A stretch of 34,630 nt of DNA, taken from positions 1 to 34,630 of IMG/VR virus record IMGVR_UViG_3300025099_000076; one strand, written 5' to 3'. The stretch is from a virus. Below are positions 23,455 to 29,732 of this stretch, piece by piece. The translations under genes and the position numbers were made by a program. The notes beneath the pieces were generated by a model, which was given only the letters and a program-made list of their open reading frames with translations, made no database searches and was not told the DNA's origin. Every line of letters begins with the position of its first letter. The stretch's first letter is position 1.

Positions 23455-24998
23455 GCTCTTAAATTATTAATTACACAATCAGTAGATAATATAGTAGTAG
23501 CCACAGAAGCCGCATTATTCAAAGCGCTTTTGGTAACTAGTAAAGGATCAATTATCCCGGACTTTACCATACTTACTTTTTTACCTGTAACCACATCCAA
23601 TCCTTCACCCTCTTCCATTATACTTGGTAGAGTTGTGATACCAGCGTTATTTAATATAGTTTTAAATGGGGCTTTAATTGCTTCTGCTAACACAGCTTCT
23701 CCCTCGTTTTCAAGGTCCAATACTGCAATTGCATTCATTAAAGCTATACCACCGCCAGGAACTATACCTTCTTTAATTGCGGCTTTTGTAGCACATATAG
23801 CATCTTCTACTCTATCTTTCTTTTCTTTCAACTCCACTTCAGAATTTGCACCAACTTTTACAATGGCTATTTTAGATAATAACCGTGCTAGTCGTTTTTC
23901 ATGTTTAATCTTTAAGTTAGGATTTTTAGTTCCTTTTACTTTTGATTTTAATTCTTTAATAAGAGCTTTAACTTCGTTAGATTCTGTTGATACTTGTATA
24001 AGTGTTTCTGACCTTGTACTAACCGCTTTATCACAACTTCCTAAACAGTGTTCGTCTATAAGATCCATGTCGTCACCTAAATCTTCATTGATGAGAGTAG
24101 CTCCTGTAAGTAAACACAAATCATCTAATGTATCTTTTTTGTTTAACCCATATATAGGTGCGTCAATGATGTTTACTTTTAAATTACCTTTTACCTTATT
24201 CATAGCCAGCGCTGTCATTACTTGAGGATCAGCATCGGCAATTATCAACAATGAACTTTCACTAGAAGGTTGCATTACGTGCTTTAACACATGCTCTATT
24301 TTTCTTATACTTTCTAATCTACTTTCAATTATCAACACTTTAGGATTTTCTAATTCTACCGTGTCGTTTATCTTGTTGGTAACAAAATGTGAATTTTGAA
24401 AACCAGCTTCATACTGTACACCTTCAATTGACTCCATTTCTGTCGAAGGTTCATCATGTGTCTCCATCATTACTATTCCCGTTAGGTCCACTGCTTTAAA
24501 AGCGTCACTAATTATTTTACCTAACTCTGAATCATTATTGGCTGATATAGTAGCTACTTGGTTTATTTTATCTTCATCTACTTTGGATGAAATCTTCTCA
24601 AGGTACGACACTACTTTAGTAACAGCCAAATTAATACCATCTTTTATTTCTCGCGAATTTCCCGATTTTATCGCCTCATATGCCTCTTGTAATATGGCGT
24701 GCGCTAAAACCGTAGCAGTCGTTGTTCCGTCACCAGCTTCTTTTACTGTTTGACGAGCTGCTTCTTTTAAAAGCTTTGCACCCATATTTTCCACTGGGTC
24801 TAGTAGTATAACTGAATTCGCTACAGTTACACCATCTTTAGTTATTTGAGGATTTCCTTTGCCATCTTCTAGTATGACACACTTGCCGCTAGCCCCTAAT
24901 GTAGAGCTAACAGCTTTAGTGAGTTTATCTATTCCTTCAAATATTTTATTCTTAGCATCATCCCCAAAGTTGAGGTGCTTTACTATCGTTTCATTCAT
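23451..24998 (-). CDS. groEL: GroEL-type chaperonin, 515 aa
   Basis: ATP-site motifs are intact: ITKDGVTVANSVILL, EAGDGTTTATVLAHAIL and RVEDAICATKAAIKEGIVPG, including the equivalents of the catalytic Asp52 and Asp398 of E. coli. The apical domain has EGVQYEAGFQNSHFVTN and DAPIYGLNKKDTLDDL. The C-terminus stops at CVINNLRA, about 30 residues shorter than E. coli and without the Gly-Gly-Met tail. The equivalent of the GGVAVIKVG segment, whose glycines form a domain hinge, reads LSKIAIVKVG, so the hinge Gly pair is replaced by Ser-Lys. It probably folds phage capsid proteins together with the adjacent GroES. Such genes occur in a minority of phages. Confidence 0.92.
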   Translation of the reverse strand: MNETIVKHLNFGDDAKNKIFEGIDKLTKAVSSTLGASGKCVILEDGKGNPQITKDGVTVANSVILLDPVENMGAKLLKEAARQTVKEAGDGTTTATVLAHAILQEAYEAIKSGNSREIKDGINLAVTKVVSYLEKISSKVDEDKINQVATISANNDSELGKIISDAFKAVDLTGIVMMETHDEPSTEMESIEGVQYEAGFQNSHFVTNKINDTVELENPKVLIIESRLESIRKIEHVLKHVMQPSSESSLLIIADADPQVMTALAMNKVKGNLKVNIIDAPIYGLNKKDTLDDLCLLTGATLINEDLGDDMDLIDEHCLGSCDKAVSTRSETLIQVSTESNEVKALIKELKSKVKGTKNPNLKIKHEKRLARLLSKIAIVKVGANSEVELKEKKDRVEDAICATKAAIKEGIVPGGGIALMNAIAVLDLENEGEAVLAEAIKAPFKTILNNAGITTLPSIMEEGEGLDVVTGKKVSMVKSGIIDPLLVTKSALNNAASVATTILSTDCVINNLRA

Positions 24999-25024
24999 TT
25001 GATTAAATTAAATTAAATTGGTTG

Positions 25025-25321
25025 TTATTTAAATGTTTTAACTACTTTTGGTCCTTTTAAAAATTCTAACTTTTTAGAATAATGTTCTATAGATCCATTG
25101 ATTGCTGCTTCCGCTCCATCCAATGTTTCTCTTCTAGTAACATCCACCCACAAGTCTTCCTCGTCTGGGTGTTTATATTCTGTTTGGTAAAATCCGTTGG
25201 GAAGTTGCACAATCCTCCAATTTTTCTTTTCTGCAACATGGTTCCAAAGGTTAATCATCTCTTGATCAGGGTGAGAAGGCTTATTTGAGGTATGCCATTC
25301 TCGGGTGTATAAAAACGTCAT
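25025..25321 (-). CDS. protein of unknown function, 98 aa
   Basis: The protein is hydrophilic and has no signal or membrane segment. It contains REWHTSNKPSHPDQEMINLW, VAEKKNWRIVQLPNGFYQTE and RRETLDGAEAAINGSIEHYS. A beta-rich N-terminal part with a following helix resembles small proteins I recall from marine phages. The function is unknown. It stands between the tail-fibre gene and groEL, 26 bases before groEL, so it is in the same transcript. Two hairpins precede it at 25351-25387. Confidence 0.6.
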   Translation of the reverse strand: MTFLYTREWHTSNKPSHPDQEMINLWNHVAEKKNWRIVQLPNGFYQTEYKHPDEEDLWVDVTRRETLDGAEAAINGSIEHYSKKLEFLKGPKVVKTFK

Positions 25322-25350
25322 TGTGTTTGGTTTTAGTTAAACGTTGTTGT

Positions 25351-25387
25351 CGATGCTATTAACATCGTGGTTCTACGGTTTGTAGAA
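25351..25387. repeat. two adjacent hairpins between fibre gene and 98-aa gene
   Basis: A perfect CGATG/CATCG stem with a 7-base loop (25351-25367) is followed by a perfect TTCTAC/GTAGAA stem with a 5-base loop (25371-25387). Neither is followed by a U-run on the minus strand, so they are not clear terminators. They may stabilise or process the transcript. Confidence 0.45.
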
Positions 25388-25392
25388 TATTT

Positions 25393-26913
25393 TTAAGCAG
25401 GTGTCTCGTTACTTAGATATATAATAGTTCCAGCTAAAGTATAACTTCCAGCTTCAGAATCTTTATTAACAGTGAAGTTGTAATTAGAAAAAATATGTGA
25501 GGTATTTAATTCTCTTAACTGTACATCAAATAATGTAGGTAACCCAACCGTTCCTTGAGTAGGTCCAGGTCTTGCAGAACTTGAGCCAAGGTTGTCATTT
25601 TGAGTTACTTGACAGCTACCATGTATTCCTGCTAAACTAGCTGAGTTAGCTGCTTCTATTGGTAAGTTCTTAATATACGTATCCCCATTAAATACAATTG
25701 GTAATTCAGCTGTTCCCCACTGTAAATAAAACTCCATCATAACATACTGTCCTATTTGTATGTATTCACACAAAGAAACACTTGGAGCAAATGACGATGC
25801 TCCTACAGCTCCTAATTCTAGACCTGCATATGACACTCTTGTATTCCAATCAGCATTTATAGTTATAGTACCTGTACCACTATTTACAGTTGTAACACCT
25901 GTTCCTCCAGTTATACCTAATGTGCTACTCAGCCCAGAAGCTACAGAGTCAGATCCACTATCAGCTTGTACCGTTTTAAATACATCTGCTGTGTTTGTAA
26001 TTTCAAGTTGTAAAGGAGAACACGATGCTTCTGTTGATATGCCAGCTCCAGAAATAATATCCAATGTATCTCCACAATCAACTAAGCAATCACCAGTGTC
26101 TCCACTGACTGTCCAGGTACAATCTCCGCCTGCTTGAGTGGCTGCGTTTATAGTAACATTGCTACCAGCTACAGATATATCATCAATATTAGTACCAGCT
26201 ACAAATGTTAGTGTTGAGGCACTTCCGTCACTACCTGTTAATGTTACATCAGCATTAGATACGTTAGCGGTTGCCCCTAGTGTGTATGTAGTACCTTCTA
26301 TAGTCACCGTGTATGGATCAAAACCAGCTGTATCAGCAGCAGTTACAGTAATACCACCACTTCCTAAGAACTTAGTAACCTCTCCTGTTTCAACTAAGAA
26401 TGAATTGGCCGCTGCGTCTTCTAATAACCAACCTAAATAACTAGGAGAACCACCTCCACCGCCACCAGCAGCTGTAAATTGAATCTCAGTGTCTGATACC
26501 CTGTTTATAATTAGGTTAGCATTTGTAGAAACTAGTTCTACATCATCATTCCCACTAGGTCCAGTCAGTCTAATCTTAGCTGGAGAGCCAGCAGGAGCTA
26601 ATAAATCATAAACTGGATCGATATGAGTGGAATCTACTACTATTTGGTTATTTAATGAGTCAAAAGAGACAGTGGCATCACCTGTACCCACCATCTTTAC
26701 CGTCTTAATTACTCCAGTTAGGTTGTCTTCTAGGTTCCAAAACCCTTCAGTAGCATTACCTTGAGGGTAAAAGTCATATGTAGTATCTATTAGCGTCTTT
26801 ATTCCCGATAATGAGCTTTGCTTTGTCTTGTTCTGCTCTTGAGAGTCACTAATTACCACTAAATCTCCTAATACTGGGCTATCTTTCTTTGGATAAGTGT
26901 ATATTATTGCCAT
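25393..26913 (-). CDS. tail fibre/host-attachment protein, 506 aa
   Basis: The N-terminus MAIIYTYPKKDSPVLGDLVV continuing ISDSQEQNKTKQSSLSGIKT is a short virion-attachment module that I recall from marine phage fibres. The body is Gly/Thr/Ser/Asn-rich beta material with repeated units (TYTLGATANVSNADVTLTGS, STLTFVAGTNIDDISV) and a GGGGGG linker near residue 155. Five Cys cluster around residues 265-290. The C-terminal 140 residues look like a compact beta-sandwich receptor-binding head. It is predicted to be a trimeric tail fibre. It is the first gene on the minus strand after the divergence point and has its own copy of the ACGA-N7 element, in weaker form, just upstream. Confidence 0.75.
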   Translation of the reverse strand: MAIIYTYPKKDSPVLGDLVVISDSQEQNKTKQSSLSGIKTLIDTTYDFYPQGNATEGFWNLEDNLTGVIKTVKMVGTGDATVSFDSLNNQIVVDSTHIDPVYDLLAPAGSPAKIRLTGPSGNDDVELVSTNANLIINRVSDTEIQFTAAGGGGGGSPSYLGWLLEDAAANSFLVETGEVTKFLGSGGITVTAADTAGFDPYTVTIEGTTYTLGATANVSNADVTLTGSDGSASTLTFVAGTNIDDISVAGSNVTINAATQAGGDCTWTVSGDTGDCLVDCGDTLDIISGAGISTEASCSPLQLEITNTADVFKTVQADSGSDSVASGLSSTLGITGGTGVTTVNSGTGTITINADWNTRVSYAGLELGAVGASSFAPSVSLCEYIQIGQYVMMEFYLQWGTAELPIVFNGDTYIKNLPIEAANSASLAGIHGSCQVTQNDNLGSSSARPGPTQGTVGLPTLFDVQLRELNTSHIFSNYNFTVNKDSEAGSYTLAGTIIYLSNETPA

Positions 26914-26921
26914 TTTTTGTC

Positions 26922-26948
26922 TTATTTTTAAAATCTTTACTTTATCGT
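26922..26948 (-). promoter_or_regulatory. ACGA-N7 element, minus-strand copy
   Basis: On the minus strand: ACGA, 7 bases, AAGAT, then TTTAAAAATAA instead of AATATAAAYAT. The spacing is identical to the eight plus-strand copies. It lies 8 bases before the tail-fibre ATG (26913). Confidence 0.5.
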
Positions 26949-27002
26949 TGTCCGATAACCTAGTTATTCACATGTATTCTTATTATTTTACATTGCTCAA
27001 CT

Positions 27003-27044
27003 GTGACAATAGCCCCTTACTCAGTATATTTAGGCCTTATGTCA
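27003..27044 (+). promoter_or_regulatory. sigma70-like promoter element, copy 1
   Basis: GTGACA (27003-27008), 16 bases, TATATT (27025-27030): five of six matches at both the -35 and -10 consensus. It shares TGACAATAGCC with copy 2 at 28652 and, beyond the -10, a CCTTATGTCA box (CCTTTTGTCA in copy 2). TGACA and TGTCA form inverted arms. It would drive the plus-strand block. Confidence 0.5.
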
Positions 27045-27229
27045 TACTTTTTAAAAAAAATATAAGATATAGGGAAGTACCGTGTATTACTTCAAAATTT
27101 TATTGTGTTTTGTATATAAAAAACGCATTTTTATTGCCCAGTCCCCCCTTTAACCTCAACGTTGGCCCCCATATATCGACCTTTTTGCGGGCCCACTAGT
27201 GTATTGTTTAGTCTTTTTGCATACTCGTT

Positions 27230-27256
27230 ACGATGTCTACAAGATAATATAATCGT
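27230..27256 (+). promoter_or_regulatory. ACGA-N7 element, copy 1
   Basis: ACGA at 27230, 7-base spacer, AAGATAATAT from 27241. It is the first of eight plus-strand copies and lies about 95 bases before the first plus-strand gene. Confidence 0.6.
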
Positions 27257-27303
27257 AAAACAAATGAGATAATAAATAATAAATAACAAACTACAAACTT
27301 AAA

Positions 27304-27330
27304 ACGATTAACAAAAGATAATAATAATAT
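27304..27330 (+). promoter_or_regulatory. ACGA-N7 element, copy 2
   Basis: ACGA at 27304, 7 bases, AAGATAATAATAAT. It is the second element before the first plus-strand gene, 20 bases before the ATG at 27350. The 3' half is slightly degenerate. Confidence 0.55.
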
Positions 27331-27349
27331 AAATAATAAAATAAATAAT

Positions 27350-27562
27350 ATGAAAACTGTAATTAAAAAACGATTTGTGATCGCTAACTCACTACTTGGT
27401 AAAGGTTTAACTATTCAATTCACGAATAATAAAGGTGTAACGTATAAGTACGATCACGACAAAGTGTTTGCAATGAATCAAGAATTGCTACTTAAAATGA
27501 ACTGCTTCATTAAGTATGGTAACTATACGAATAGTAATAAACTACCGAGCTGGGCTAAGTAA
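27350..27562 (+). CDS. small protein of a two-member family, 70 aa
   Basis: This is the first gene of the plus-strand block. It contains KRFVIANSLLGKGLTIQFTN, TYKYDHDKVFAMNQELLLK and CFIKYGNYTNSN. It is clearly paralogous to the 82-aa protein at 29478-29726, which shares KRFVI, SL.G, T.TFTN, Y.YDHD and YG.YTNSN. It is a compact beta-rich protein without signal or membrane segment, superficially KTSC-domain-like, though I would not assign that domain. The leader is A/T-only (AAATAAATAAT-ATG) with no Shine-Dalgarno sequence, as for most genes here. Probably expressed early from the elements just upstream. Confidence 0.7.
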   Translation: MKTVIKKRFVIANSLLGKGLTIQFTNNKGVTYKYDHDKVFAMNQELLLKMNCFIKYGNYTNSNKLPSWAK

Positions 27563-27582
27563 GCTCAGTTCACATACTGAAC

Positions 27583-27609
27583 ACGAACAAGGTAAGATAA
27601 TATAAATAT
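27583..27609 (+). promoter_or_regulatory. ACGA-N7 element, copy 3
   Basis: ACGA at 27583, 7 bases, AAGATAATATAAATAT: a full match to the consensus. It precedes the 35-aa membrane peptide gene by about 20 bases. Confidence 0.65.
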
Positions 27610-27629
27610 AATAATTAATACTTAAATCT

Positions 27630-27737
27630 ATGATGACTTTAATACTTGGAATATTCGTTACAATTTTAGCCGCATGTGTACTAGCTCTTATCAGCTGCAT
27701 ATTAGCTGGTGCAATCCTTCACTGGTTAGGCGTCTAA
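27630..27737 (+). CDS. single-TM peptide, 35 aa
   Basis: The frame MMTLILGIFVTILAACVLAL continues ISCILAGAILHWLGV and then stops. Nearly the whole peptide is one membrane helix with a short C-terminal tail. It is preceded by an ACGA-N7 element, which supports it as an expressed unit. Small phage membrane peptides of this kind can act on host membrane processes or superinfection exclusion; that is conjecture here. The second ATG (27633) is an alternative start. Confidence 0.5.
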   Translation: MMTLILGIFVTILAACVLALISCILAGAILHWLGV

Positions 27738-27771
27738 GCTTTGAGGTAACCAATCCCACATAACAAACCAA

Positions 27772-27795
27772 CCCTGCTAGCTCCGGTTAGCGGGG
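27772..27795 (+). repeat. stable hairpin 10 bases before a start codon
   Basis: An 8-bp stem (CCCTGCTA with TAGCGGGG, one G-U pair) with an 8-base loop lies directly before the 27806 ATG and is followed by A/T, not a U-run. It could be a terminator for the preceding peptide gene, but its place in the leader suggests a translation-control or mRNA-stabilising hairpin. Confidence 0.5.
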
Positions 27796-27805
27796 AATTG
27801 TAGGT

Positions 27806-28000
27806 ATGAAAAATACAAATAACAATAAAACAAGGTTCGGACTAACAGGTTGTATGCTAGTTGTCTTCACAACCTTAAAGCTAACTGGTCTAATCGACTG
27901 GTCATGGGTATGGATAACATCTCCATTCTGGATCTCTGCTAGCATTAACATATGCTTATGGTTAACTCTTAATTTAATAATTAAACTTAAAAGAAAATAA
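27806..28000 (+). CDS. small two-TM protein, 64 aa
   Basis: After a hydrophilic start (MKNTNNNKTRFGLTG) come two hydrophobic segments: CMLVVFTTLKLTGLIDW and WVWITSPFWISASINICLWL, and a basic C-terminus (KLKRK). LTG(L/V)IDWSW..V..P.WI is a pattern I recall in many small phage membrane proteins of unknown role. It abuts the next gene (1 base), so both are likely co-transcribed. Confidence 0.65.
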   Translation: MKNTNNNKTRFGLTGCMLVVFTTLKLTGLIDWSWVWITSPFWISASINICLWLTLNLIIKLKRK

Positions 28001-28001
28001 T

Positions 28002-28238
28002 ATGAATACTTTCAACCTCAACGATCTACGCAACGACGTAGACAACGCTATCAGAGAGATCATGTGTGGAACATTCTACCACTTCGAATCTCAAGACGAC
28101 CTCAACGATTTAATGGATTTCCTTGTCAAAGCTTTGATCGGTTCTGTTGAGTTCCGACTACTACACGATTACCCTTTGTGTCGTGTGCGCTTCGTCTCTC
28201 CAGATCAAGACACATCTCTTATTCTAACTCTATCTTAA
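28002..28238 (+). CDS. small protein, tandem paralogue 1, 78 aa
   Basis: It contains NLNDLRNDVDNAIREIMCGT, then LNDLMDFLVKALIGSVEFRL and a beta-rich end (CRVRFVSPDQDTSLILTLS). It is paralogous to the next gene (28295-28570): both have DLR.D, a helix ending (F/I).(V/I).ALIG.V, then a (F/Y)(R/K)(F/L)L segment. It lacks signal or membrane features. The function is unknown. Codon use here is less A/T-biased than in flanking genes (TTC, CTC, GAC preferred), which is notable. Confidence 0.65.
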   Translation: MNTFNLNDLRNDVDNAIREIMCGTFYHFESQDDLNDLMDFLVKALIGSVEFRLLHDYPLCRVRFVSPDQDTSLILTLS

Positions 28239-28251
28239 ATGCAAACTAAAC

Positions 28252-28278
28252 ACGATTGAGTAAAGATAATATAAACGT
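28252..28278 (+). promoter_or_regulatory. ACGA-N7 element, copy 4
   Basis: ACGA at 28252, 7 bases, AAGATAATATAAACGT. It lies 16 bases before the ATG of the second tandem paralogue (28295). Confidence 0.65.
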
Positions 28279-28294
28279 AACTAAAACAAATAAT

Positions 28295-28570
28295 ATGAAA
28301 ACATTTAGCATTGACAAATTAAGAAGCGACACAGCTTACTACTTTACAACGTATCAATACTGTTCGCACTCACTAACGTCTGAGCAATTCGATGAAGTAA
28401 TCAACTTCATGATCGAAGCATTAATAGGTGATGTAGCTTACAAGTTCTTATCTCAGCGTAAAAGTAGATGGAGTATTCATTTCGAATATGTATTTAGAAG
28501 AGGTAATATTTCTTCTCAACCTTACGAAGTGTTAGTTGATACAGGTAATAATGAAGTAAAACTATTATAA
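28295..28570 (+). CDS. small protein, tandem paralogue 2, 91 aa
   Basis: I start at ATG 28295 (MKTFSIDKLRSDTAYYFTTY), which follows the ACGA-N7 element and an AAATAAT leader; the frame is open to a TTG at 28256, but that codon lies inside the element. It shares the DKLR.D, INFMIEALIGDVAYKFL and following beta segments with the previous protein. The C-terminal 40 residues (SIHFEYVFRRGNISSQPYE) are beta-rich. The function is unknown. Confidence 0.6.
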   Translation: MKTFSIDKLRSDTAYYFTTYQYCSHSLTSEQFDEVINFMIEALIGDVAYKFLSQRKSRWSIHFEYVFRRGNISSQPYEVLVDTGNNEVKLL

Positions 28571-28651
28571 CCTCAACACTTAAAAGCCCAGTTAGTTCTC
28601 ACTGTTCACTGGTTTATCAAATATGAATTTATGTAGCACAAGCTTAAAACT

Positions 28652-28699
28652 ATGACAATAGCCTGTTATTCCCTATACTTATAACCCTTTTGTCACACT
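28652..28699 (+). promoter_or_regulatory. sigma70-like promoter element, copy 2
   Basis: ATGACA (28652-28657), 16 bases, TATACT (28674-28679), sharing TGACAATAGCC and the downstream CCTT(A/T)TGTCA box with the copy at 27003. It lies 99 bases before the 39-aa gene in a 227-base gene-free stretch (28571-28797). The rest of that stretch is AT-rich with no other structure I can support. Confidence 0.5.
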
Positions 28700-28797
28700 A
28701 TTAATACTATAATATATTAATATATCTAGTAAGATATTGAGATATCAAGTGTAGTACTATACGCTGATTTTTAACTATTTAATAAATATACACTCTT

Positions 28798-28917
28798 ATG
28801 AATAAAAATAACTACACAGAATTAACTAAGAAACAAGAACTAATGTTCGCTGGAATTATAGCGATTTTACTATGTACAATAATTATAGTAGACTACATAA
28901 ATGTTTTTACAAACTAA
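28798..28917 (+). CDS. single-TM peptide, 39 aa
   Basis: MNKNNYTELTKKQELM is followed by a membrane helix FAGIIAILLCTIIIVDYINV and FTN. A short hydrophilic N-terminus followed by one helix is typical of small phage membrane effectors, of unknown target. It lies downstream of the second sigma70-like element and upstream of an ACGA-N7 element that overlaps its end by 0 bases (ACGA begins 3 bases after the stop). Confidence 0.5.
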   Translation: MNKNNYTELTKKQELMFAGIIAILLCTIIIVDYINVFTN

Positions 28918-28919
28918 TC

Positions 28920-28946
28920 ACGATAAAGCAAAGATAATATAAATAT
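28920..28946 (+). promoter_or_regulatory. ACGA-N7 element, copy 5
   Basis: ACGA at 28920, 7 bases, AAGATAATATAAATAT: a full consensus match. It lies 17 bases before the ATG of the 50-aa gene. Confidence 0.65.
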
Positions 28947-28963
28947 AAAATAAATAACTAATT

Positions 28964-29116
28964 ATGAAAATAACAAATAAAATAACTAAACGAGATGTTT
29001 CAAAAGAATACTTAGGTCTAATGATGGGTTTAATCACTAATCAAGAATTTGAAGAAGTAACTTGTACTCGACCAACTAAATATTTCCATGGAATTAAAAG
29101 TAAATACACTAAATAA
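28964..29116 (+). CDS. small basic protein, 50 aa
   Basis: MKITNKITKRDVSKEYLGLM continues MGLITNQEFEEVTCTRPTKY and FHGIKSKYTK. It is hydrophilic with two short helices. No family is recognised. It is tied to its own ACGA-N7 element and followed after 5 bases by the next gene. Confidence 0.5.
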   Translation: MKITNKITKRDVSKEYLGLMMGLITNQEFEEVTCTRPTKYFHGIKSKYTK

Positions 29117-29121
29117 ATAAT

Positions 29122-29361
29122 ATGAAAAAAATACTAATAACAATCGGTGCACTCGGTGTAATGTCGTTCACTACGAACCAAATACTACACACTTATCAAC
29201 TTTCAGAAGCAATAAATAATATTCAAGATATGAAAGAATGGATGAAAGAAGATATTCATTGTGGTGTAATTGAAGAAGATTATGGTAAAGCTTATGTAGA
29301 ATGGTTAAATGAAACTGAAGATTTACTAATCGATTTTTACATACTCAATACGAACAAGTAA
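29122..29361 (+). CDS. small secreted or membrane-anchored protein, 79 aa
   Basis: The N-terminus (MKKILITIGALGVMSFTTNQ) looks like a signal peptide or anchor, followed by a helical domain: INNIQDMKEWMKEDIHCGVI and EEDYGKAYVEWLNETEDLLI. The domain resembles the mature part of the lipoprotein at 31003-31257 (NI..M..W(M/I)..D...G), so the two are probable paralogues with different membrane attachment. The protein would sit in the periplasm or the inner membrane; function unknown. Confidence 0.6.
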   Translation: MKKILITIGALGVMSFTTNQILHTYQLSEAINNIQDMKEWMKEDIHCGVIEEDYGKAYVEWLNETEDLLIDFYILNTNK

Positions 29362-29376
29362 AGATAATATAAACAT
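29350..29376 (+). promoter_or_regulatory. ACGA-N7 element, copy 6
   Basis: ACGA at 29350, 7 bases, AAGATAATATAAACAT. It overlaps the last codons and stop of the 79-aa gene and its final AT is part of the next ATG (29375). If it is a promoter, its transcript would be leaderless. Confidence 0.65.
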
Positions 29377-29476
29377 GAAAACAAATTACATACAACGACC
29401 TTCAAATTATATGCCAATTGAAGAATTAAAAAAATGGATTAAAGAAAATAAACTAATAACTAATAAAAATAAATAA
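29375..29476 (+). CDS. small helical peptide, 33 aa
   Basis: MKTNYIQRPSNYMPIEELKK continues WIKENKLITNKNK. Too short to classify. Support comes from the ACGA-N7 element that ends in its start codon, and from fitting exactly between two genes (next ATG 1 base after the stop). Confidence 0.45.
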   Translation: MKTNYIQRPSNYMPIEELKKWIKENKLITNKNK

Positions 29477-29477
29477 T

Positions 29478-29726
29478 ATGAATAACTTAACAACTAAAAG
29501 ATTTGTGATTAGAAAATCACTAATAGGTAACGATGTAACAATTACATTTACTAACAAGAAAAACGAGACGTATACTTACGATCACGATGAGATTTACTCA
29601 ACTCATCAAGAGAAATTTGAGTCAATGGCGTGTTTTCAAGAGTATGGCTCGTACACTAATTCAAATGCAGTACCTAAATTCTGCAGAGAAATGAGTGAGG
29701 TTGAAAAACCAGAGATTACTGAATAA
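29478..29726 (+). CDS. second member of the 27350 family, 82 aa
   Basis: It contains KRFVIRKSLIGNDVTITFTN, TYTYDHDEIYSTHQEKFES and YGSYTNSNAVPKF, then an acidic C-terminal tail absent from its paralogue. It shares KRFVI, SL.G, TFTN, Y.YDHD and YG.YTNSN with the 70-aa protein at 27350, so a duplication 2.1 kb apart is evident. The structured RNA candidate at 29733-29938 follows directly. Confidence 0.65.
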   Translation: MNNLTTKRFVIRKSLIGNDVTITFTNKKNETYTYDHDEIYSTHQEKFESMACFQEYGSYTNSNAVPKFCREMSEVEKPEITE

Positions 29727-29732
29727 GTAATC

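Larger units (their letters stand above)
26914..27349. promoter_or_regulatory. 436-base divergent intergenic region
   Basis: This region separates the minus-strand virion/lysis block from the plus-strand small-gene block. It holds no convincing gene. It contains a minus-strand ACGA-N7 element (26922-26948), a sigma70-like element (27003-27044), a GC-rich island with a run of six Cs and a GGGCCC site (27136-27200) in otherwise AT-rich DNA, and two plus-strand ACGA-N7 elements (27230-27256, 27304-27330). GGCCC (27164-27168) and GGGCC (27089+100=27189-27193) can pair over a 20-base loop. A replication origin here is possible but unproven. Confidence 0.7.

Noticed and set aside
26897-27199. 100-codon plus-strand frame across the divergent region
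   Set aside because: It begins inside the opposite-strand fibre gene and runs through promoter-like elements; the composition fits non-coding AT-rich DNA.
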